64,000 bases of DNA, taken from contig NZ_BTTW01000006.1 of NCBI RefSeq assembly GCF_036245865.1, forward strand, positions 496,001-560,000. The letters are read 5' to 3'. Origin of the DNA: Corallococcus caeni (GTDB lineage: Bacteria; Myxococcota; Myxococcia; Myxococcales; Myxococcaceae). The notes beneath the pieces are model-generated. The model saw only the letters and a list, made by a program, of their open reading frames with translations. It was not told where the DNA came from and made no database searches. The translations under genes and the position numbers were made by a program. This document shows positions 33,534 to 40,765 of this stretch, one piece after another; the first letter of the stretch is position 1; every line of letters starts with the position of its first letter.

Positions 33534-34802
33534 TCAGACGGTGAGGTGCTGCACGGCCTGGAGCCGGAGCAGCTGACGCGCCAGGGCCTGCACCTGCTCC
33601 ACCTCCTGCTGGCCCAGCACCTTGCGCAGCGCGAGCTTCATGTCCGTGGAGGCGCGCAACAGCAGCGCGCGCAGCTGCGCGTTGCTGAGCAGCGGGTTCA
33701 ACTGGCGCAGGTGGCCCACCAGCGCGCCCAGCTGGGGCAGCGTGAGGCCCGCCACCATCACCTGCGTCTTGGAGCCTTCATCCGGGCTCTGGCTGATGGC
33801 CAGCATCCACGGGGCCAGGAGCAGGGAGCGGGTGAAGTCCTTCCCGTACGCGAGGCCCAGCCGCGCGCACTCCTCCACCAGCGGGCCGGTGTCGTGGCCG
33901 GAGATGACGGGCTGGATGCGGGCGGCCTCGTACTTCTGGAGGACGGCGTCGTAGGCCCTGCGGGCCTCGATGCCCGCGGGCGTGCGGGGGAACTCCGCGA
34001 AGGCCTGACGCACCTCCTCGCGCAGCGTGCCCAGCAGCGTGGCGTCATCCACGGAGCCGGGCTCGCCCAGGGCCTGGGCCAGGTAGGCCCGGTCCTCGGG
34101 GACCGCGTTCGCGGACTTCCACCACTCGTGGGTGACGGAGCTCTCGCTCAGGACCACGGGCAGGGTGACGACGCCCTGGCGGCCCGGGTTGGCGAGGAAG
34201 GCGCTCAGCTTCTTCTCCACCTCCGTGAGGCCGCGGTGGAGCCGGTTGAGGACGGCCACGCGCAGCTTCGCGCGCCCCTCCAGCGCCTGCCGCGCGGCGT
34301 CCTGGGACTGGCCGTCGGAGGCGGTGCGCTCGTTGGCGGACTGGGAGGCGGCGGGCTGGCGCGCGAACTGGGGCGCCACGTCCACCTGCGGGGCCACCAG
34401 CGGCGGGGGCTGCTGGGGCACCGCCGGGGCCGTCTGGGCGGTGGGGGGAGGGGGCTGCTCCAGGGAGCCCGGGCCGGCGGCGCCGCGCGACGTGCCGGCC
34501 GCCATCCCGCCCTGCTGCTGCGCGGCCCTGGCGCCGCCGCCCTCATTGCGCTCCGCCTCGCCCGAGCGGGCGGAGTCCATGCCGTCCTGGGGGCCCGACT
34601 GCTCCGCGCCGCCCTTGCCGGAAGCGCCCTTCGCGGCGCCACCCTTGACGGCGGGTCCTCCCTTGGCGGGGACGCCCTTCCCGGTTGCCTTGCCCGGAGT
34701 CTTCGCCTCCCCGGGCTGCTGCGCCTTCTCAGCCTTCTCCTTCGCGGGGCCCTGAAGGGGGAGGCCCGGGCGGGGGAGGCCAGATGGAAGGCGGACGCTC
34801 AT
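33534..34802 (-). CDS. Unclassified protein with disordered N-terminus
   Basis: 422 residues. Residues 1-160 are Pro/Gln/Gly/Ala/Lys-rich and disordered (repeats of KGxxxKGG). The rest is helical (VEKKLSAFLANPGRQGVV, ARLGLAYGKDFTRSLLLAPW). No known motif is visible. It is convergent with the DcrB-like gene (12 bases between stops) and lies 25 bases downstream of the thaumatin-like gene at 34828, so it is probably the second gene of that operon and under the sigma-54 promoter at 35958. Confidence 0.65.
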   Translation of the reverse strand: MSVRLPSGLPRPGLPLQGPAKEKAEKAQQPGEAKTPGKATGKGVPAKGGPAVKGGAAKGASGKGGAEQSGPQDGMDSARSGEAERNEGGGARAAQQQGGMAAGTSRGAAGPGSLEQPPPPTAQTAPAVPQQPPPLVAPQVDVAPQFARQPAASQSANERTASDGQSQDAARQALEGRAKLRVAVLNRLHRGLTEVEKKLSAFLANPGRQGVVTLPVVLSESSVTHEWWKSANAVPEDRAYLAQALGEPGSVDDATLLGTLREEVRQAFAEFPRTPAGIEARRAYDAVLQKYEAARIQPVISGHDTGPLVEECARLGLAYGKDFTRSLLLAPWMLAISQSPDEGSKTQVMVAGLTLPQLGALVGHLRQLNPLLSNAQLRALLLRASTDMKLALRKVLGQQEVEQVQALARQLLRLQAVQHLTV

Positions 34803-34827
34803 GGACGGGGGCCTCGCGAGGGGGGAA

Positions 34828-35889
34828 TCAGGCCAGGTTCTTCAGGTGGACGACGAGGTTGCTGTTGTTGCTGCCCAGCGTGCTCGCGTCATCCGTGGGG
34901 ATGACGTAGCCCTGATCCGCGCCGACGTGCTTGCGGAAGAAGTCTACCACCTCCGGATCCTGCACGTTGGAGGTGGTGCTCTTCTTGATGCCGTACGCCG
35001 CGCCGTCCGCTCCCTTGGCCTTCACGGAGTCAGGCGCGGAGTCGAGCAGGTTCTCCATCGTGCCCGACAGGCGGCCGCCGCCCTCCGCCTGCATCGTCAT
35101 CGCGGCGTTGTGGCCCTCGATGTAGCTGACGTCGTAGTACGTCTGCCCGAACCCGCCGTCGAACTTCACTTCACCGAGCGTCGCGTTCTTGCCATCGCCG
35201 TTGTCGCTGCGGAAGTTGCCGGACCAGTTGTCCGGGAACTGCACCGTCCTGCTCTCGCCGGGCTTGAGCGTGACGGAGTCGATGGCCTTCTCGCCCGCGT
35301 TGGGGGTGAAGTTCACCGTCATCGGCTTGTCGCCGTCGTTGTTGAGGGTGATGGTGTTCTTGCCCTTCGACGCGCCCGGGGCGCCCACGGACGGGGCCTT
35401 GGAGACGGGTGCCTCCTGCTTGGGGGCCACCGCGGCCGGGCCGCCCTCCGTGGCGGAGGCAGCCTGCGCGGGAGGCGTGACGCCGGAGTCCACGCCCTCA
35501 CCGCCCAGGTCCGGCACGCCGCCGTCGAAGGACTCACCGCCCAGGTCCGGCACGCCGTCCTGCGCCGCGCTGGCCTTGCTCGCGCCCTCGGCGCCCGGGA
35601 CCCCACCCTGCTGCGCACCGGCACCGGCCTGCGCGCCGAGCATCTGCACCAGCTGGGTCATCATCTGGACCACCTCGCGCAGCCTGGCCAGCGGATCTCC
35701 CGCGCCCGGCCCGTCGAACCCGTCCGCCTGGAACAGCCCCTGGAGCGAACCCGCGCCGCCCCTGGCCTTCACCGCGTCCGCCGTCACCGGCGCGGGGCGC
35801 ATCGCCGGATTGGCGAGCTCCGTGGCGGACGTGCGGGGCGAGAAGGAGGAGCTGGCAACGGACGACTTCGACAGGGGGGAGAGCGCCAT
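34828..35889 (-). CDS. Protein with thaumatin/Bys1-like beta-sandwich domain
   Basis: 353 residues. The first 165 residues are low-complexity (Ala/Gly/Gln/Pro) with one predicted helix (LARLREVVQMMTQLVQML). From about residue 170 a beta-rich domain runs to the end: TITLNNDGDKPMTVNFTP, LKPGESRTVQFPDNWSGNF and GFGQTYYDVSYIEGHNAAM. This resembles the thaumatin-like/CetA (Bys1) fold (the segment YDVSxIDGxN is characteristic), normally found in secreted fungal and plant proteins. No signal peptide, so export would need another system. First gene of the operon 35889-33534, with a sigma-54-type promoter upstream. Confidence 0.6.
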   Translation of the reverse strand: MALSPLSKSSVASSSFSPRTSATELANPAMRPAPVTADAVKARGGAGSLQGLFQADGFDGPGAGDPLARLREVVQMMTQLVQMLGAQAGAGAQQGGVPGAEGASKASAAQDGVPDLGGESFDGGVPDLGGEGVDSGVTPPAQAASATEGGPAAVAPKQEAPVSKAPSVGAPGASKGKNTITLNNDGDKPMTVNFTPNAGEKAIDSVTLKPGESRTVQFPDNWSGNFRSDNGDGKNATLGEVKFDGGFGQTYYDVSYIEGHNAAMTMQAEGGGRLSGTMENLLDSAPDSVKAKGADGAAYGIKKSTTSNVQDPEVVDFFRKHVGADQGYVIPTDDASTLGSNNSNLVVHLKNLA

Positions 35890-35957
35890 GGCGGGGTTCC
35901 TCGAGATTGGATGGGCCAGCGTGCGGCGCCGGCCGGTTCAGCGATGTGGGGGGTAAG

Positions 35958-35973
35958 AGCACGGCGCATGCCA
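35958..35973 (-). promoter_or_regulatory. Sigma-54-type promoter of the 34828-35889 gene
   Basis: Minus strand reads TGGCATG-CGCC-GTGCT, with -24 GG and -12 GC ten bases apart. It lies 69 bases before the start codon, as expected for an RpoN promoter with a short leader. Confidence 0.65.
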
Positions 35974-36057
35974 CGCGCCCCACGCGCCTCTCGAAGAGAC
36001 AACCTCCTGGAATTGCTCACGGGCCGGACGGAGCGGCGGCGCCTGAAGGTCCCGGGG

Positions 36058-36098
36058 CTGATGACTGCCGTCAGGCCCCTGGTGTCTGCCGTCATCAG
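36058..36098. promoter_or_regulatory. Paired dyad sites for an activator (UAS), set B
   Basis: CTGATGAC-TGCC-GTCA at 36058 and CTGGTGTC-TGCC-GTCATCAG at 36079, 21 bp apart. Between them the two copies supply both full half-sites of CTGATGAC-N4-GTCATCAG. They lie 85-125 bp upstream of the promoter at 35958. Confidence 0.7.
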
Positions 36099-36172
36099 GC
36101 CCGCAAAGCGCTTCTCGCGCGGAGCGCCTGCGCGCCCGCGCGAGAAGTCACCGTGGCTTCGGGTGCTTCGGG

Positions 36173-36442
36173 TCAGACCCTTCGGACCGTGCTCGAATGG
36201 ATGAGCCGGAGGATCAACAGCAAGACCACCGCTCCGATGAACGCCACGAAGATGGTGCCCGCGAGCCCCCCGAACGGAGCCCCCGTGCCGAGCGCCCGAA
36301 GGATGAAACCTCCCAGGAACGCGCCCACCACACCCACGACGATGTCTCCAATCAGGCCGTAGCCACCGCCAACCACCGCGGACGCGAGCCACCCAGCGAT
36401 GAGGCCGATCACCGCCCACAACAGGATTGCCTCCAGCGCCAT
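36173..36442 (-). CDS. GlsB/YeaQ/YmgE family small membrane protein
   Basis: 89 residues with three hydrophobic segments rich in Gly (AILLWAVIGLIAGWLASAVV, IGDIVVGVVGAFLGGFILRA, FVAFIGAVVLLLILRLI), the pattern of the 'transglycosylase-associated' (DUF1328-like GlsB) family of small inner-membrane proteins, often linked to stress. The ATG at 36442 has GGGAGG 8 bases upstream. The family's biochemical role is not settled. Confidence 0.88.
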   Translation of the reverse strand: MALEAILLWAVIGLIAGWLASAVVGGGYGLIGDIVVGVVGAFLGGFILRALGTGAPFGGLAGTIFVAFIGAVVLLLILRLIHSSTVRRV

Positions 36443-36550
36443 GTCATTTCCTCCCAGCGAGGTGATGGAGGAAACATGGGCATGATTCCCGGATGCGCTC
36501 CCCCCTCCCTCAAGGGCGACCGCAGGGCAGGCAGACGGCCTGGCTCAAGA

Positions 36551-36598
36551 GGGGCGCCGGGCGGAACGCCCCCATGAAGCCACGGGGCAAAATGCCCC
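36551..36598. terminator. Two tandem stem-loops upstream of the JmjC-like gene
   Basis: GGGGCG (36551-36556) with CGCCCC (36567-36572), and GGGGCA (36584-36589) with TGCCCC (36593-36598) and a 3-base AAA loop. No T-run follows on the plus strand; on the minus strand they are upstream of the GlsB-like gene. They may attenuate transcription into 36675. Confidence 0.4.
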
Positions 36599-36674
36599 AA
36601 TTTGAACCTGCGTTCGCGCTCTGCTGGCATCGGGTGAACACCTGTCGCTGAAGGCGGCAAGGAGCCCCATTTCC

Positions 36675-37547
36675 GTGAAGCGCATCTTCGAGTCCGTCGG
36701 GTCGCCGCTGCAGTTCGACCGTGAGTCCTTCCGGTGCCGTCACACGCTGTTGGGGCACCCCTCGCTGGAGCTGGAGAACCTGGCGGGCGTGGTGCAGCGG
36801 CTGCCTTCCGACAACGTGTTCTTCAGCTCGGGCCTGCTGCCCAAGGACGCGGACTTCGACCGCGCGCACGTGGACTACCGCACCGGCCTGTCGCTGAAGG
36901 ACACCGTGGAGAACATGATGACGAGCAACTCGTACATCATGCTCCGCGCGCCGGAGCAGGACCCCAGCTTCCACGAGCTGTACCGCGAGCTCCTGTCGGA
37001 GGTGGAGGACCTGATGCGCGCGCAGGGCGTGGGGACGCACGCCGTGGATCCGATGCTCTACCTCTTCATCGCGTCCCCCAACAGCGTCACGCCCTTCCAC
37101 CTGGACCGCTACTCCACGCTGCTGATGCAGTTCCGGGGCACCAAGGAGGTGCACGTCTCCAAGGCGTGGGACGAACAGGTGGTCCCCGCGCGGGACCTGG
37201 AGGCCTTCGTCGCGCGCTCCGGTTCCAAGGTGAGCTACCAGGAGACCTTCGAGCAGACGGCGACGCGCTACGCGTTCGGTCCCGGCGACGCGCTGCACAT
37301 CCCCTTCGTGGCGCCGCACTACGTGAAGAACGGCGCGGACGACGTCTCCGTGTCGCTGTCCATCATCTTCAACACCCGCGAGACGGCCCGGCACCTGCGC
37401 GCGCTGCGCGCCAACCATGCGCTGCGCAAGCGCTTGGGGCCGCTGGGCTACCAGCCCGTGCCGGTGAACCGCTTCGTGCCGCTGGACCACGTGAAGAGCG
37501 GCATGGAGCGCGTGGTGCGCCGGGCGCGGGGCCTGCTGCCCGCCTGA
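36675..37547 (+). CDS. Cupin/JmjC-like protein
   Basis: 290 residues from GTG 36675. The conserved double-stranded beta-helix has an Fe(II)-type motif at FHLDR (His-x-Asp) and a downstream IPFVAPHYVKNGAD with the third His, in the cupin_8/JmjC order. Such proteins are 2-oxoglutarate-dependent hydroxylases or inactive relatives. The segment YLFIASPNSVTPFHLDRYST is typical. No close neighbour shares its strand upstream; it is followed by 154 bases before the globin gene. Substrate unknown. Confidence 0.78.
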   Translation: MKRIFESVGSPLQFDRESFRCRHTLLGHPSLELENLAGVVQRLPSDNVFFSSGLLPKDADFDRAHVDYRTGLSLKDTVENMMTSNSYIMLRAPEQDPSFHELYRELLSEVEDLMRAQGVGTHAVDPMLYLFIASPNSVTPFHLDRYSTLLMQFRGTKEVHVSKAWDEQVVPARDLEAFVARSGSKVSYQETFEQTATRYAFGPGDALHIPFVAPHYVKNGADDVSVSLSIIFNTRETARHLRALRANHALRKRLGPLGYQPVPVNRFVPLDHVKSGMERVVRRARGLLPA

Positions 37548-37646
37548 AGCCCCCAGCGCCTGCTCGCGGCTGGACCACGGGCATCAGGCGAACGAACAAG
37601 GACGTGAAGCCAGCCCGATAGGGGGTGTTTGACGTCCGACCCCTTA

Positions 37647-37669
37647 AAGATGCATTTAGAATGCATCTT
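37647..37669. promoter_or_regulatory. NsrR binding site
   Basis: Matches the NsrR consensus AAGATGCATTT...AATGCATCTT in full: AAGATGCATTT, then AG, then AATGCATCTT. It sits inside a larger palindrome from 37641 to 37675 with 16-base arms and one mismatched pair. It lies 33 bases before the truncated globin start and overlaps the region where a promoter would be (TTGACG at 37629). Confidence 0.9.
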
Positions 37670-37701
37670 TAAGGGCCTGGGCCCGGAAGGGGAGCGAAGT
37701 C

Positions 37702-38067
37702 ATGTCGAGCGTGTACGAGCGGATTGGCGGAGAGCCTGCGATGGCGGCGGCGGTGGAGGTCTTCTACCGGAAGGTGCTGGGCGACGAGCGCATCAACCAC
37801 TTCTTCGAGGACGTGGACATGGAGCGCCAGGCCGCGAAGCAGAAGGCGTTCCTGACGATGGTGTGCGGGGGGCCGTCGAACTACTCGGGCAAGGACATGC
37901 GCGCGGGGCACAAGCACCTGGTGGAGCGCGGGCTGAACGCGACGCACTTCGACGCGGTGGTGGGGCACCTGAAGGAGACGCTGGAGGAGCTGGGCGTGCC
38001 CGCGGAGCTGGTGGGGCAGGTGATGTCGGTCGCCGAAGGGGCGCGCGCGGACGTGTTGAACCGCTGA
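37702..38067 (+). CDS. Group I truncated haemoglobin
   Basis: 121 residues, usual trHbN length. MSSVYERIGGEPAMAAAVEVF is the start typical of group I (pfam Bac_globin); the proximal His is in AGHKHLVERG. It likely turns NO and O2 into nitrate. It is first in an operon with a ferredoxin-type reductase and NsrR, behind an NsrR box, so the globin plus reductase could replace a flavohaemoglobin as a two-component NO dioxygenase. That functional pairing is inferred. Confidence 0.92.
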   Translation: MSSVYERIGGEPAMAAAVEVFYRKVLGDERINHFFEDVDMERQAAKQKAFLTMVCGGPSNYSGKDMRAGHKHLVERGLNATHFDAVVGHLKETLEELGVPAELVGQVMSVAEGARADVLNR

Positions 38068-38088
38068 AGCAGGCACGGGAGGCACGTC

Positions 38089-39084
38089 ATGGCGAAGGTA
38101 CGGCATGAGTCCGCGTGGTACCCGCTGGAGCCCGGAGAGACGGTGCTGGACGGCCTGCTGCGCCAGGGCGTGCACGTGCCGCATGCGTGCCGGGCGGGGG
38201 CCTGCCAGTCCTGCCTGATGCGGGCGACCTCGGGCGCGGTGCCCGAGGCGGCGCAGGTGGGGCTCAAGGACACGCTGCGGGCGCGCGGCTACTTCCTCGC
38301 GTGCGCCTGCCGGCCCCAGGAGGGCACGGCGCTGGAGGTCGCGGGGGCCTCGGAGCTGCGCGTCCCCGCGCGCGTCGTGGACCTGGAGTCGCTCAGCGGG
38401 GATGTGCTCGCGGTGCGGCTGGAGCTGGAGGCGCCGCTCGACTATCGCGCCGGGCAGTACGTCACGGTGGTGCGCGCGGACGGGCTCGCTCGCAGCTACT
38501 CGCTGGCGAGCCTGCCTCGCGAGGACCGGCTGGAGCTGCACGTGCGGCTCGTGCCCGGGGGCGCCATGAGCGGCTGGTTCGCGCGGGACGTGCGGCCCGG
38601 GGAGCGCGTGCACGTGCAGGGCCCGGTGGGGGACTGCTTCTACGTGCCCGGGCAGCCGGAGGCGCCGCTCTTGCTCGCGGGGACGGGCACGGGGCTCGCG
38701 CCGCTGTATGGGATTGTGCGGGACGCGCTGGAGGCGGGGCACACCGGGCCCATCCACCTGTTCCATGGGGCCCTGGAGCCGCGCGGGCTGTACCTCGTGG
38801 ACGCGCTCCGGGCGCTGGCGGGGCGCCATCCGAACCTCCACTACTGGCCCCTCGTGCTGGCCGGAGGCGGTGGGGACGTGGAGGAGGGGCCCCTGGAGGC
38901 GCGCATCCTGGCCAGCCTTCCGAAGCGCCCGGTGGGCTGGCGGGCGTTCCTCTGCGGCAACCCCGAAGCGGTGCTATCCCTGCGCAAGAAGCTCTTTCTC
39001 ACGGGGTTCTCGCTGAAGGACATCCACGCGGATGCCTTCCTGCCGAGCCCCCCGCGAACGGAGCCCGTCGCCGGAGCCGCCTGA
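38089..39084 (+). CDS. 2Fe-2S ferredoxin-FAD/NAD(P)H reductase (globin electron donor)
   Basis: 331 residues. N-terminal plant-type ferredoxin: CRAGACQSC (CX4CX2C) plus a fourth Cys in LACACRPQ, then an FAD domain (RSYSLASLP, where RxYSxxS binds FAD) and an NAD domain (LLAGTGTGLAPL, LCGNPEAV). This is the layout of oxygenase reductases and of CDP-6-deoxy-glucoseen reductase. It starts 21 bases after the globin gene and ends one base before the TTG of the NsrR gene, so it probably supplies electrons to the globin. Confidence 0.9.
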   Translation: MAKVRHESAWYPLEPGETVLDGLLRQGVHVPHACRAGACQSCLMRATSGAVPEAAQVGLKDTLRARGYFLACACRPQEGTALEVAGASELRVPARVVDLESLSGDVLAVRLELEAPLDYRAGQYVTVVRADGLARSYSLASLPREDRLELHVRLVPGGAMSGWFARDVRPGERVHVQGPVGDCFYVPGQPEAPLLLAGTGTGLAPLYGIVRDALEAGHTGPIHLFHGALEPRGLYLVDALRALAGRHPNLHYWPLVLAGGGGDVEEGPLEARILASLPKRPVGWRAFLCGNPEAVLSLRKKLFLTGFSLKDIHADAFLPSPPRTEPVAGAA

Positions 39085-39085
39085 C

Positions 39086-39538
39086 TTGCACCTGACCCTT
39101 CACGCCGACTACTCGCTGCGCGTCCTCATGTACCTGGCGGCGCGACCGGGCCGGCCGTCGTCCACGCAGGAGATAGCGGACGCCTACGGCATCTCCAAGC
39201 ACCACCTGGTGCGCGTGGTGCAGACGCTGGCACAGCAGGGCGACGTGGAGGTGAAGCCAGGGCGCGCGGGAGGCGTACTGCTGGCAAGGGCGCCGGGAGA
39301 CATCCGGCTGGGCCGGGTGGTGCGCGCGGCCGAGCCGGACTTCCACCTGGTGGAGTGCTTCGACCGGGAGCGCAACACCTGTCCCATCGCGCCGGCCTGC
39401 GGCCTCAAGGGCGTGCTGGCGGAGGCGCGCGACGCGTTCCTCGCCACGTTGGACAGATACTCGCTGGAGGACCTGCTGCGGCGCTCGAAGCCCGGCCTGT
39501 CGGACCTGCTGCTGACGCCCGCCGCGCCGCGGGGATAG
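39086..39538 (+). CDS. nsrR: Rrf2-family NO sensor NsrR
   Basis: 150 residues from the TTG at 39086, two bases after the stop of the reductase. The sequence opens (M)HLTLHADYSLRVLMYLA, the normal start of NsrR, followed by a winged helix (STQEIADAYGISKHHLVRVV) and the [2Fe-2S] cysteine motif ECFDRERNTCPIAPAC, with three Cys. NO damages the cluster and releases repression. A perfect NsrR box lies before the operon (37647), so autoregulation is expected. A longer frame upstream (from 39032) overlaps the reductase and is not needed. Confidence 0.93.
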   Translation: MHLTLHADYSLRVLMYLAARPGRPSSTQEIADAYGISKHHLVRVVQTLAQQGDVEVKPGRAGGVLLARAPGDIRLGRVVRAAEPDFHLVECFDRERNTCPIAPACGLKGVLAEARDAFLATLDRYSLEDLLRRSKPGLSDLLLTPAAPRG

Positions 39539-39637
39539 GCGCATCCATCAGGACGCGGCGTCGTCCGGTCAGGTCGTTCAGGCCCGCCCCTCAGTTGCTC
39601 GGCCTGCTGTTCGACATGCTCTGAGCCTGCTTCCCGT

Positions 39638-40687
39638 TCATCCTCCGAAGAGGAACGTCCTCCAGTCATCTGGATTCACCTCCACGCCCGACCCCTTCCG
39701 CCAGGCGGTGACCTCCGCCGTCCAGGCCGCTGCCCCGCCTCGCAGGGGGAACGCCCGCGTGACCGCGAGCCGTTGGACCGGCTCGTGGTCGCGCAGGAGG
39801 CCGCGGTTGACCGCGTCGACGTCGCCGGGCTTCGCGCGCAGCCGCAGCTCGGCCGCCCTCATGGCCCCGTCCTGGCGGAACAGCGTGGACAGGTTCTCCT
39901 CCACGGGCACTTCCGTGAAGGACCAGAGGCCCAGCAGCGGCGGCTCACGCCCCTCCAGCAGCGCCGCGTGCAGCCGGTCGTGGCCATCCACCACCAGCCA
40001 CCGCTCCACCAGGGCGAAGTAAATCAGCAGCACCGGCGGCAACGTCCCGTCCCGCGCGTGCTTGCGCCACGCCTTCACCCGGCCGTCGTCCTCCGGTGAC
40101 GGTGCGCGCAGCGGCATCACGCCGCCACTGCGCTGCGGGAGGGCGCCTGCCTCCGCCCAGGACCAGTCCTCCGTCACGAAGGACTGGAAGCGCAACGCCG
40201 CGTCGAGCCCGCACGGAGGCTCCGGGAACAACCCCGCCCCGATGATGGGCACCGTGGAGTAGCCCTGGGCCTTCGTGACGGGAACGGCCTGGAGGGGACG
40301 CAGGCACCAGTTCCCCGCGTGGAGCAGCGAAGGCTCCGAGGTCTCGAACTGGTGGACCCACCACCGGTTCCACGCGGCCCACCATCCAGGCGAGCCCGGG
40401 TCGGGGTGCCGCCGGGCCTCCTCGGCCGAGATGGGGGCGAGCCCGCCCGTGAGCTTCGCGGGACCGCGCAGCCAGGCACAGCCGTTCCACCAGTCATCCA
40501 CCCGCATCCAGAACAGCGGCTGGCTCCCCAGCATCACGCGCAGCAGGTACGGCCGGGTGGCCTCGACGTGGAGCAGGGGGCGCCGCCGCCAGTGTCCCCA
40601 GGAGGGGACCTTCAGCAGCAGCCCGGGCCCACCCACCGGCATCCGCCAATCCGTGTCATCCGCCGTCACGGCGATCCGTGGCTTCAC
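39638..40687 (-). CDS. Unclassified protein with a ParB-like VVDGHDRL segment
   Basis: 349 residues from the GTG at 40687, which has GGAGGG 8 bases upstream (an outer GTG at 40711 adds 8 residues). No signal peptide. The N-terminal part is rich in Trp and His. About residue 228 the sequence LVVDGHDRLHAALLEGR resembles the conserved GHxRLxAA box of ParB/Srx nuclease-like domains. Otherwise I do not recognise the fold. Monocistronic, convergent with nsrR. Confidence 0.55.
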   Translation of the reverse strand: MKPRIAVTADDTDWRMPVGGPGLLLKVPSWGHWRRRPLLHVEATRPYLLRVMLGSQPLFWMRVDDWWNGCAWLRGPAKLTGGLAPISAEEARRHPDPGSPGWWAAWNRWWVHQFETSEPSLLHAGNWCLRPLQAVPVTKAQGYSTVPIIGAGLFPEPPCGLDAALRFQSFVTEDWSWAEAGALPQRSGGVMPLRAPSPEDDGRVKAWRKHARDGTLPPVLLIYFALVERWLVVDGHDRLHAALLEGREPPLLGLWSFTEVPVEENLSTLFRQDGAMRAAELRLRAKPGDVDAVNRGLLRDHEPVQRLAVTRAFPLRGGAAAWTAEVTAWRKGSGVEVNPDDWRTFLFGG

Positions 40688-40765
40688 CGAAGGCCCTCCA
40701 CGGCCTGACACTACACCTCGCGGCGGGCCCGGGCTCCAGGCCCCCCGCGAGGCGTCTTCAACGGC

